This document shows positions 1-7,302 of a DNA stretch of 64,000 nt, piece after piece; positions within the stretch are counted from its first letter, which is position 1; every line of letters starts with the position of its first letter. The notes under the pieces were generated by a model, which was given only the letters and a program-made list of their open reading frames with translations, was not told the origin of the DNA and searched no databases. The stretch comes from Lacimicrobium sp. SS2-24 (GTDB lineage: Bacteria > Pseudomonadota > Gammaproteobacteria > Enterobacterales > Alteromonadaceae): assembly GCF_002201535.1 (NCBI RefSeq), contig NZ_NIWW01000001.1, positions 1-64,000 on the forward strand. The letters are read 5' to 3'. The position numbers were made by a program, and so were the translations under genes.

Positions 1-346
1 ATCTCTGTAATACCTTCTCAAGATTAAACAACACATTCCCATTTAAGAAAAATAATAGCCGGCCTTAAACCGACGCTTCGCGTGCGCTTCAGGTGCTCGC
101 CAGCTCCATGTGGCTCACTCGCTGCGTGGGCCAGCTGAAGCTGTCAAATATTGCTCAGACATTTCAGCTTTCTTCTATCGGCAGGGGTATCACAACGGTG
201 ACAGTATTTCGTACGGTGAGGCTCGTCAGCTGCAAAAATGAACGATAAGCAATCAATTCTGTACTCAGTAACAATTAAATCAATATCCATCAACTTAAAC
301 TGCTCTCATTGATTTAACGCTCATACTAAACATTGAGGTCAAGGTT
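1..346. other. Left-edge intergenic region, no gene recognised
   Basis: No convincing reading frame was found here. Bases about 57-145 are clearly richer in G+C than the AT-rich flanks and contain an imperfect inverted repeat: GCTTCAG at 86-92 pairs with CTGAAGC at 135-141, enclosing a partly complementary interior. The stretch before base 347 must hold the promoter of the NmrA-like gene, but no clear -35/-10 pair stood out. Confidence 0.5.
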
Positions 347-1174
347 ATGAAAACAACAAAGCATCCCCTTATTATTGGGTCTACAGGTAAAACCGGCTCG
401 CGGGTTATGCAACGGTTAAAAACCCTTGGTTATATGCCTAAAGGTGCGGCTCGCACCGGTGAAGTTCACTTCGACTGGGAAGCACCTACCACCTGGGCGC
501 CAGCACTAAATGGTATCGATTCTGTGTATATCACTTACTACCCTGACCTGGCGATGCCCAGAGCTCCGGAGGACATTTCGTGCTTTTGTGCTTTGGCGAA
601 AATGAAGGGCGTTAGACACATTACTCTGCTGTCAGGTAGGGGCGAGCCTGCAGCGCAAAGATGTGAAGATATCGTCAGGCAATCTGGTATTGATTGGACA
701 ATAGTTCGTGCAGCATGGTTTAACCAAAACTTTAGTGAGGGGTTGTTCAGGCAGTTCATTACACAGGGCAATATTGCGTTACCGGTAAACAGTGTGACGG
801 AACCGTTTGTCGACATTGATGACCTTGCTGATGTTGTGGTCGCGTCATTGACCGAGCCAGGTCATGAAGGTCAGTTGTATGAGATAACCGGCCCCGAGCT
901 GCTCAGCTTTCCTCAGTTAGCCGTTCGTTTCAGTGCATTACTCAAACGCCAGGTGACGTTTGAACAAGTAAGTCTGGAGGAGTTCCAGCATCGCCTGGAG
1001 CAGCAAAATGTTGCGCCAGAGTTCATTGCAGCCCTCACGTACCTGTTTACAGAGGTGCTTGATGGCCGAAGTGAATTCTTAACTGACGGCGTGCAACGAG
1101 CGCTTGGCAGAGAACCTAAAAGCTTCAATCAATACATTTTGGATAATGCACGCTACTTTGAGGGTTCAGCATGA
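347..1174 (+). CDS. NmrA-like NAD(P)-binding reductase / epimerase-like protein
   Basis: This 275-residue protein starts with a Rossmann nucleotide-binding loop, IIGSTGKTGSRV at about residues 9-20. It is a variant of the GATGxxG motif of the atypical short-chain dehydrogenases of the NmrA/HSCARG and azoreductase type. The segment VRHITLLSGRG and the later WTIVRAAWFNQNF around residues 115-130 fit that family, which binds NAD(P)H either for reduction or as a redox sensor. The substrate cannot be read from sequence. The stop codon overlaps the start of the next gene (ATGA at 1171-1174), so the two are translationally coupled. The AraC regulator just downstream may control both; that is inference from proximity. 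Confidence 0.8.
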   Translation: MKTTKHPLIIGSTGKTGSRVMQRLKTLGYMPKGAARTGEVHFDWEAPTTWAPALNGIDSVYITYYPDLAMPRAPEDISCFCALAKMKGVRHITLLSGRGEPAAQRCEDIVRQSGIDWTIVRAAWFNQNFSEGLFRQFITQGNIALPVNSVTEPFVDIDDLADVVVASLTEPGHEGQLYEITGPELLSFPQLAVRFSALLKRQVTFEQVSLEEFQHRLEQQNVAPEFIAALTYLFTEVLDGRSEFLTDGVQRALGREPKSFNQYILDNARYFEGSA

Positions 1175-1614
1175 ACACTTTAACGGTTCTCATACAAATA
1201 GCAGAGCCCATATTGAAGTTGTCAATGCTAACCATGCTGGGTTTGTACTTTGCGTTTTCGAATACCATTATGACATCACTCAAAGGCATGAGTAATGGCG
1301 CAGAGGTTATGGTTCAGATTAATAAAGTAATATTGAATCCGCTGTTTATCACATGCTTTGTGCTTTCTGGAATAAGCTCACTTTATTTTGCTATTTTTGG
1401 CACTGATATGATGAGGGTAAGTGGTGTACTGTTCTTTATCGGGACGACGCTGATCACCGTAGGTAAAAATGTTCCACTTAATAACGCACTGAGGGATTCA
1501 ACCCATGAGGTAAGCCGAAAGCATGTATGGGATGAATATTTAGATAAATGGGTATTCTGGAATCACGTGAGGACGGTCAGTGCTGGCGCATCCGCTATTC
1601 TGATGGTGATATGA
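1171..1614 (+). CDS. DUF1772 / anthrone-oxygenase-like small membrane protein
   Basis: The 147-residue product has about four hydrophobic segments. The central motif GKNVPLNNALRD at roughly residues 97-108 resembles the conserved N-VPLN signature of DUF1772 membrane proteins, a family that includes fungal anthrone oxygenase-like members. Bacterial members are mostly uncharacterised and often sit next to NmrA or AraC genes, as here. The start overlaps the preceding stop by four bases (ATGA), so it is in one operon with the NmrA-like reductase. A strong hairpin terminator follows 20 bases after the stop. A specific reaction cannot be assigned. Confidence 0.7.
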   Translation: MNTLTVLIQIAEPILKLSMLTMLGLYFAFSNTIMTSLKGMSNGAEVMVQINKVILNPLFITCFVLSGISSLYFAIFGTDMMRVSGVLFFIGTTLITVGKNVPLNNALRDSTHEVSRKHVWDEYLDKWVFWNHVRTVSAGASAILMVI

Positions 1615-1633
1615 CGCAACTCAGCAAGAACTG

Positions 1634-1663
1634 AAAAGCCCTTTTAGGATGGGCTTTTTTTTT
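1634..1663 (+). terminator. Rho-independent terminator of the NmrA/DUF1772 operon
   Basis: Stem AAAAGCCC (1634-1641) pairs with GGGCTTTT (1651-1658) around a nine-base loop. It is followed by an uninterrupted run of T to 1663. It lies directly after the DUF1772-like gene. Confidence 0.85.
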
Positions 1664-1708
1664 CGTCCCCGCTATAGTGCTATTCAATACTTTAAAAAAG
1701 TCATACCA

Positions 1709-2683
1709 ATGGAATTCGACTATAACAAACGCACAACAACGAAAATTAAAGATGGTCCGCTGGGCAAACTGTTACAAAGCTTGCACATGGAAAGCGCTTT
1801 TTATACGAATTCGACACTATCTTGTCCTTGGGCTGTGAGTATGCCGCCCATGTCCAATTGTATGATGTTTCATCTGGTGATTGATGGCTGTGCCCACTTC
1901 AGAATTGAAGAAGAGCACTTTAGCTTGCAACGTGGAGACTTTGTTCTATTCCCCAAAGGTGAAGGCCATATTTTGTGGGATGGCGAATGTCAGGCAGTAA
2001 CGGCACTTGCCGATCTTCCCATTCAACATATTACGGAACGCTACGAAACGCTTCACTTCGGTGGAGAAGGGGAAATGACCAATCTGATATGCGGTGTCTT
2101 GCTGTTTCAACATCCGCTGGCCATCAAGCTTCTTGGTGTCCTTCCCTCTTTTATCACGATCAGAAAGAATGACCAGGACGCGATTGGTATCGTCGAGGCA
2201 GTGAGTGCTCTGCTTAAATCTGAGGCACAAAGTATCTCTGTTGGTGCTGAGGCGGTGATCGCAAGATTGGCAGATATTCTGGTGATTGGTGCGATGCGTC
2301 AGTACCTTAAAGAGCTGAGTGATGAAAAATTGGGCTGGCTTGGTGCGTTGGATGATGATCGGATCGGAAAAGCGCTCAAGCTGATTCATGATCAACCTGA
2401 TAAACACTGGTCGCTGGAGGACCTGGCTTCAGCGATAGGTATGTCACGAACCAGTTTCGCGTTGCAGTTTAAGCGTCTGGTTGGAAATACCCCTATGGAT
2501 TATCTGACTGAATGGCGAATGTCATTGGCATATTCAAAGTTACAACTAAGTAAAGACACGGTATTGTCCATTGCCCTTGAACTGGGGTATCAGTCAGAGG
2601 CGGCATTCTCCCGTGCGTTTAAAAAAGTGATTGGTAAAAGTCCCGGTGAGGTCCGCAAAGCCTATCAGTTAACATCATCATAA
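1709..2683 (+). CDS. AraC family transcriptional regulator with N-terminal cupin
   Basis: The 324-residue product has an N-terminal cupin-type sensing domain (about residues 20-180, with LQRGDFVLFPKGEGH typical of the AraC cupin_6 group). A C-terminal double helix-turn-helix follows from about residue 225 (LEDLASAIGMSRTSFALQFK, then IALELGYQSEAAFSRAFKK). The reading frame stays open upstream to 1649, but that start would lie inside the terminator. The ATG at 1709 is therefore chosen; its ribosome binding site is weak. Members of this group respond to small ligands and usually control neighbouring genes. Here the obvious candidates are the NmrA/DUF1772 pair upstream or the small membrane protein downstream. 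Confidence 0.85.
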   Translation: MEFDYNKRTTTKIKDGPLGKLLQSLHMESAFYTNSTLSCPWAVSMPPMSNCMMFHLVIDGCAHFRIEEEHFSLQRGDFVLFPKGEGHILWDGECQAVTALADLPIQHITERYETLHFGGEGEMTNLICGVLLFQHPLAIKLLGVLPSFITIRKNDQDAIGIVEAVSALLKSEAQSISVGAEAVIARLADILVIGAMRQYLKELSDEKLGWLGALDDDRIGKALKLIHDQPDKHWSLEDLASAIGMSRTSFALQFKRLVGNTPMDYLTEWRMSLAYSKLQLSKDTVLSIALELGYQSEAAFSRAFKKVIGKSPGEVRKAYQLTSS

Positions 2684-2814
2684 CGGCGGTTCACTTTCGT
2701 CTTCTTCCACAATGAAGGTGTCTTTACTTTCTTGTCAGAAAAACCTCTTTTTTTATCCTTACCAATATTGTCTGGGTAACGCTTATTGCGCTGCGCTCGT
2801 GAACGTCGTGTCAT
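2665..2814 (-). CDS. Possible small basic protein, 49 residues, unknown
   Basis: An ATG at 2814 on the minus strand opens a 49-codon frame ending at a TGA at 2665. The protein is very basic, rich in Arg and Lys (it begins MTRRSRAQRNKRYPDNIGK) and ends NRRYDDVN. It fills most of the gap between the AraC gene and the next membrane protein and overlaps the AraC 3' end by 19 bases in convergent orientation. No strong Shine-Dalgarno sequence precedes it. The composition suggests an RNA- or ribosome-associated peptide, but no family is recognised. It may be a chance frame. Confidence 0.4.
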   Translation of the reverse strand: MTRRSRAQRNKRYPDNIGKDKKRGFSDKKVKTPSLWKKTKVNRRYDDVN

Positions 2815-2890
2815 AAAGTCTGTACGGGCTGCACAATGGCGCAATCGTTAAAGCGGTAAGCTTTGCCAATTCATTTTGTGGAGTCTGAAG

Positions 2891-3295
2891 ATGGTAACGC
2901 TTGCCAGGGTGCTGATTTCTATAGGTGTGTTGTTTTACATATTGCTCATACCATTACTCGAATGGAATCAGACCCACGTATTTCACCCGGATTGGCCGCC
3001 TCATGCGCGCTTTCATCATGTTTGGCAATTAATAACCAATGTGACTCTTGGAATTCTCGTCCTCTGGCTAAGCTGGAGGCGCAGAGCACTAAACATTGCT
3101 GCCGCTATCTCCTGTTGTGTTATGGGGGGTGTCATCCTGTCTTATATGTTGTCTGGGTATACGGGCAGCAGTATTCAATCAGGGAATATTACTGAGCAAG
3201 TATGGGGATTAGATATAGCTGCATGGGTTGCATTATCCGTGGTGGCTGTGTCGGTCTTCGCGTGCTTCTTAAATGCTTATGCAAGAAAAGCATAA
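2891..3295 (+). CDS. Small four-helix membrane protein (DUF6640-like)
   Basis: This is a protein of about 134 residues with four hydrophobic segments. Between helices one and two it carries the motif THVFHPDWPPHARFHHVWQ (about residues 28-46), which resembles a family of small uncharacterised membrane proteins (DUF6640, from memory). A TTG start at 2876 is possible. The ATG at 2891 is preferred because GTGGAG at 2878-2883 gives a ribosome binding site seven bases upstream. The histidine- and proline-rich motif could bind a metal or cofactor, but that is speculation. It stands alone between the AraC regulator and an AT-rich gap. Confidence 0.65.
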   Translation: MVTLARVLISIGVLFYILLIPLLEWNQTHVFHPDWPPHARFHHVWQLITNVTLGILVLWLSWRRRALNIAAAISCCVMGGVILSYMLSGYTGSSIQSGNITEQVWGLDIAAWVALSVVAVSVFACFLNAYARKA

Positions 3296-3535
3296 GTACC
3301 TTAATGTTATTTGGGTATCTAGGAAGTCCGTTTTCTGCGCATAACTTTACCAGTATATAAGTGATATTCAGAAAAATTTGCAGATAAAAACTCTTAACGA
3401 AATAAAAGGCTAATTTTAATCTCTTAGGTGTTTGTGGAAGTTGAATTTATATTTAATGGTGCATAAATAAATATTATGTATTTATTTTAAATTCTGAGTT
3501 TTGGGTTTTTTTAATCAGGTGTTTTTAGGTGGCGA

Positions 3536-4033
3536 ATGAGTTTTGAATCTGATAATGAAACGTTAAGAAATAGTTTGGAATGTGCTGTATTCAGGCATGC
3601 CAGAGAGGATGAGGTAAGTGCCTTAGTATCACTGTTAGCAAAGGATGATCTGGGAAATTTGAGAGAGGACTCCTCTTTCCCCCTAAATGAAAACTATGAG
3701 TTTGCATTTAAGGCAATCCTTAATGACGCGAATAATGAGCTTATTGTCCTGGCAGATGGGAAAAAAGTATTAGGTATGATGCAATTAACCTACATACCCT
3801 CTCTCACGTATACAGGCAGTTGGCGATGTCAGGTAGAAGGAGTAAGAGTCGACAAATCCATGAGAGGTAAAGGGGGCGGTAGAAAAATGCTGGAGTTTGC
3901 CATAAGCGAAGCACGGAAAAGGAAATGTAAAATGCTGCAATTAACCAGTGATAAGCTTCGACAGGAGGCCATCAATTTTTATCAACGCGTCGGATTTGTT
4001 GCAAGTCATGAAGGAATGAAGCTGATGCTCTGA
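3536..4033 (+). CDS. GNAT family N-acetyltransferase
   Basis: The 165-residue product has the GNAT fold. The acetyl-CoA pyrophosphate loop RGKGGGRKML (about residues 112-121) follows the VEGVRVDKSMRGKG strand, and the C-terminal motif B, EAINFYQRVGFVASHEG, is clear. Proteins of this type transfer an acetyl group to an amine, such as an amino acid, an antibiotic or a protein N-terminus. The acceptor cannot be predicted. The gene and its flanks are AT-rich compared with the rest of the window, and the 240 bases upstream (3296-3535) hold no recognisable gene. Confidence 0.85.
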   Translation: MSFESDNETLRNSLECAVFRHAREDEVSALVSLLAKDDLGNLREDSSFPLNENYEFAFKAILNDANNELIVLADGKKVLGMMQLTYIPSLTYTGSWRCQVEGVRVDKSMRGKGGGRKMLEFAISEARKRKCKMLQLTSDKLRQEAINFYQRVGFVASHEGMKLML

Positions 4034-4093
4034 CGATTGTTTTTTTTCGACGAAAGGCTCGTTGTTTTATATACCGATACATGAGATTTGCTG

Positions 4094-5506
4094 ATGAATA
4101 AAAAACGATCTGCTCTGCTGGCTGCATTGATTTATGCTTTTGGTATTCATTTTTCTGAGGCAGATCAAAGAAGTAATATTGGCACGGAGCATATAGAACG
4201 TATTGTGGCTGCCAGCGAAGAAATCATACAACAGTACGTTAAGATGGGGTGGTTTTCGGGAAACCTTTTCATAGGCACAATAAGTGGTGTGGCGGAGACC
4301 AGAACGTACGGTTTTTCCGACAGGGATAAGATGCGGCCGAATACCATTTGCACCCGTTTTAATATTGGCTCTATCGCAAAACATTATACTGCAGTATTAG
4401 TATTGCAATTAATAGAACAGGGAAAGTTAGGTTTTGACACTGCTCTTGCCGATTTCGACCTCAATTTAGATACTTCACTGACACAGGGCGTGACCATTGA
4501 GCATCTTCTTAATCATCAGTCAGGTTTTGGGGATGTTTTTATACCTGCATATATGGAGTCACCGTTACGCTTTGATACATTGGAAAAAAAGATTCAGTTA
4601 CTAAAGGATCAACAACGTCTTTTTGAGCCAGGAACAGACTATAGTTATTCAAATTATGGTTACATTTTACTCGGCGCCATCTTGGAAAAGGTGACAGGGA
4701 AATCTTTTAATACACTATTAGACGAGCAGATATTTAAACCCATTCAGGCAAAGGACAGTTCTCTAACTCGTTGGGAGGGAGACAAATGCCAGTCTGAACG
4801 ATACATCTTTACTCTCGATCAAAAGCTGCAGCCGACGCATTTCAGAGAGGTCTCGGGGCCTGACGGCGGTATCGAGGCAACGGTGCAAGATGTTTTCAAG
4901 TTTTATCGAACGTTATTTTTCTCCAGTACATTACTAGACAGAGACGGACCCACCTTTTCTGAACACTTTGCAGTTAACCGTGATCATGTCAGTTCTTATG
5001 GTGGGGGAACAGGTGTCAGTGCAGCCGTTGAAGTGCTGGTGGATAAGGGCATCTTTATTATTGTTTTGGCGAACAGTGACGAATTGGTCGCAGAGAGAAT
5101 AACACATCGAATTGTGCAATTTATCAATAGTGGTCGTTACCCTGAGATCAGGCTTCCAGCGACACACTTTGTCTATAAAAATTATAATGTTTTGGGTATC
5201 CAATCGTTTAAAAAACATTTCTTAGATATCTACAAAAACTCCGGATATTCAACCTTTATGGGTAAGGCGATTAATGAGTCTGGCCTGAGTCTTGTTCACC
5301 ATAACAAAGCTGATGAAGGATTAGAGATCCTGGAGACGCTCATACACTTCTATCCTCGCGCCCCACAAGCTTATGACAGTCTGGCCTACGCTCATTACTT
5401 TCTTGGCGACATGGCCCGGGCGAAAGCAGTGTTTCAGCACGCTTTAGCAATTAATCCTGAATTTAACAGTGAATATCATCAACATAATTATCGTGATGAG
5501 TTTTAA
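4094..5506 (+). CDS. Secreted beta-lactamase-family serine hydrolase with TPR tail
   Basis: The product (about 470 residues) begins with a signal peptide (KRSALLAALIYAFG...SEA). It then carries the class C beta-lactamase/DD-peptidase fold: the SxxK motif SIAK at about residues 93-96 holds the nucleophilic serine and general-base lysine, and YSN in the segment YSYSNYGYILLG is the second motif. A glycine-rich segment, SSYGGGTG, sits where the KTG-like third motif would be. The last 80 residues contain tetratricopeptide-like repeats (GLEILETLIHFYPRAPQAYD). Such proteins are peptidases or esterases more often than true beta-lactamases. The ATG at 4094 is chosen over the TTG at 4088 because it opens the signal peptide. 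The gene is AT-rich, like its neighbours. Confidence 0.8.
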   Translation: MNKKRSALLAALIYAFGIHFSEADQRSNIGTEHIERIVAASEEIIQQYVKMGWFSGNLFIGTISGVAETRTYGFSDRDKMRPNTICTRFNIGSIAKHYTAVLVLQLIEQGKLGFDTALADFDLNLDTSLTQGVTIEHLLNHQSGFGDVFIPAYMESPLRFDTLEKKIQLLKDQQRLFEPGTDYSYSNYGYILLGAILEKVTGKSFNTLLDEQIFKPIQAKDSSLTRWEGDKCQSERYIFTLDQKLQPTHFREVSGPDGGIEATVQDVFKFYRTLFFSSTLLDRDGPTFSEHFAVNRDHVSSYGGGTGVSAAVEVLVDKGIFIIVLANSDELVAERITHRIVQFINSGRYPEIRLPATHFVYKNYNVLGIQSFKKHFLDIYKNSGYSTFMGKAINESGLSLVHHNKADEGLEILETLIHFYPRAPQAYDSLAYAHYFLGDMARAKAVFQHALAINPEFNSEYHQHNYRDEF

Positions 5507-5555
5507 AAAATTTTTCGTATTGAATGTAGGATTCTTCTGACGTGAGAAATAAAAG

Positions 5556-6509
5556 ATGAGAAAAATAGTAATGAAAAAACCGGGTAGCCTTAGTCCAAAT
5601 AAGGCGTTTGTTGTCAACCTAAACAAACCACCTGTCATAGTAGCCAGTAAATTACATCTGATTGCTCTATTCATGTTGTTATTTGCAATGACCGGCATCA
5701 GTAAAGCAGAGGAGAAAGCTCGGCTGCTTGAAGGCCCTTATCTCGGGCAAACACCTCCGGGAAATACACCCGAGGTATTCGCCCCTGGTATTGTATCGAC
5801 AAAACACTACTCTTACGGTGGGGTATTCAATCCGGACATGAATGCTTTTTACTTCCTGCGTAAAACCAGCGAAGAGGCTGACATTGAACTGGTTCTTTAT
5901 CGCTTCGAACAGAATCGATGGTATGAGCACAGTAAATCCAGGCCAGAAGGGCAGCTCTCTTTCTCACCGGATGGTGACATGATGCATCTTGGTGACAAGT
6001 ACAAACTCAGAACACAGAGCGGATGGTCAGAGACATTTGGGCTGGGTCCACTGTTCGAAAAGCATGAGATTATGCGTCTCACCAGTTCTTCAAAAGGGAC
6101 GTTTGTCTTTGACGAAATGGGCTGGCCTGATGGTGATGGTGTTATTCATTTCTCTCGGAGAATAAATGGAGAGCGCGAGGCCCCCAAACCTTTTGGGCCG
6201 GCAATAAACACTGGGACCTTTAATGCCCATCCCTTTATTGCGAAGGACGAATCTTATTTGATTTGGGATAGCAGAAGGGCAGAAGGTTTTGGTGGATCAG
6301 ATCTTTACATCAGCTTTAAACAAGAAGATGGCTCATGGGGAGAGGCCATTAATCTGGGTGAAGGAATCAACACGAGTGGCTGGGATGCAGCAGCGAGTAT
6401 TACACCTGACGGTAAATACCTGTTCTTTCATCGCTTGAATGAATCTGGCAATGCGAATATCTATTGGGTTGATGCGACGTTTATTGAAAACCTACGACCG
6501 ACAAAATGA
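5556..6509 (+). CDS. Secreted PD40 / WD40-like beta-propeller protein
   Basis: The protein has about 317 residues. After a long polar N-terminus it has a hydrophobic segment, LHLIALFMLLFAMTGISKA, that should act as a signal peptide. The mature part opens with GPYLGQTPPGNTPEVFAPG and contains PD40-type repeats such as SPDGDMMHLGDKY, AKDESYLIWDSRRAEG and TPDGKYLFFHRLNESG. These are blades of a TolB-like propeller. Close relatives are common in marine bacteria and are usually uncharacterised. The true start may be the ATG at 5571. It lies 49 bases after the serine hydrolase with no terminator between them, so the two may be co-transcribed. Confidence 0.75.
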   Translation: MRKIVMKKPGSLSPNKAFVVNLNKPPVIVASKLHLIALFMLLFAMTGISKAEEKARLLEGPYLGQTPPGNTPEVFAPGIVSTKHYSYGGVFNPDMNAFYFLRKTSEEADIELVLYRFEQNRWYEHSKSRPEGQLSFSPDGDMMHLGDKYKLRTQSGWSETFGLGPLFEKHEIMRLTSSSKGTFVFDEMGWPDGDGVIHFSRRINGEREAPKPFGPAINTGTFNAHPFIAKDESYLIWDSRRAEGFGGSDLYISFKQEDGSWGEAINLGEGINTSGWDAAASITPDGKYLFFHRLNESGNANIYWVDATFIENLRPTK

Positions 6510-6569
6510 GCGTTTATTGAGAGGTTTAGAGCTAGAACGACCTCTCCGCTGCAGTGTTAATGTGGTTGT

Positions 6570-7112
6570 TCAGGCGAATTTCATCAGGCTAGCGGGCACC
6601 ATATCCAGTGAATCAATCAGGCCCAGCAGGCCGCCCACTTCATGACTGTGAAATGCGCAGTTGACGAAGTTGGGTAACAGGTTGGCCTTGCGGGCGTAGC
6701 CATTGGTATCGAAATTTATGCCGCTGATTCTGGCGATAATGTCATCGGGTAGGGCCAGTCGGGTAGCCAGAAATAAATGCCTGGAGGCTCTGTAGCGGCG
6801 CACTTCCGCCAGAAAAAAGATATCACAGGTGAAGCGTTTGGTGGCTTCCGGGTTATTGTTAAGAATATAGTCTGCCAGTAACAGTGGAATGAGCGTGCGG
6901 TTTTCCGCCTCGCTATTGTCTTCACTCAATACAATGGCCGGATGACCGAGGCGGGTGGCGTGGGGCGCCAGCAACACACCTTTGTCGGCGCTACTGAAGG
7001 TCTTGTAGGCAATGGCGCAATTGAGTTGTTCGGCCAGTGCAAAGGTATCCACTACCTCATCATGGGTGCAATGCTCAACCAGTTTTTGCAGGTATTCCCC
7101 TCGGGAACTCAT
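6570..7112 (-). CDS. Hypothetical protein, possibly a degenerate ImmA/IrrE-like protein
   Basis: This is a 180-residue cytoplasmic protein without signal peptide or membrane segment. No family is recognised with confidence. The layout resembles the ImmA/IrrE metallopeptidase fold: a strand like HPAIVLSEDNSEAENRT, then the helix LIPLLLADYILN where the zinc motif HExxH would lie, then a later helix RHLFLATRLALPDDIIARI like the conserved LLMP region. The zinc-binding histidines are absent at that site, so if the relation is real the protein is catalytically dead. It runs convergent to the PD40 gene (60-base gap) and divergent from the SLC13 transporter. Confidence 0.6.
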   Translation of the reverse strand: MSSRGEYLQKLVEHCTHDEVVDTFALAEQLNCAIAYKTFSSADKGVLLAPHATRLGHPAIVLSEDNSEAENRTLIPLLLADYILNNNPEATKRFTCDIFFLAEVRRYRASRHLFLATRLALPDDIIARISGINFDTNGYARKANLLPNFVNCAFHSHEVGGLLGLIDSLDMVPASLMKFA

Positions 7113-7302
7113 GGATTACATCGTCTCTTTCGGTGGGTGACACAAGTCACCCGGGTTGAATGTTCTGTCAGTATTATTGGTGCAGGTGCAACGAAAAAGC
7201 AATGCTCCTTGTTACACGGGGGCCAGGCGCTGATTTTCAAGTCTGTCTTTTACTGCTAGCCTGAGGGACATCCTCAGTGATCCCAAAAATGATAAGCATG
7301 TT

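Noticed and set aside
57-145. Integron attC site
   Set aside because: Core RYYYAAC and GTTRRRY sites and an integrase are missing.
4094-5506. True class C beta-lactamase (antibiotic resistance gene)
   Set aside because: The third motif is not a clear KTG, and the TPR tail is atypical; only family membership is supported.
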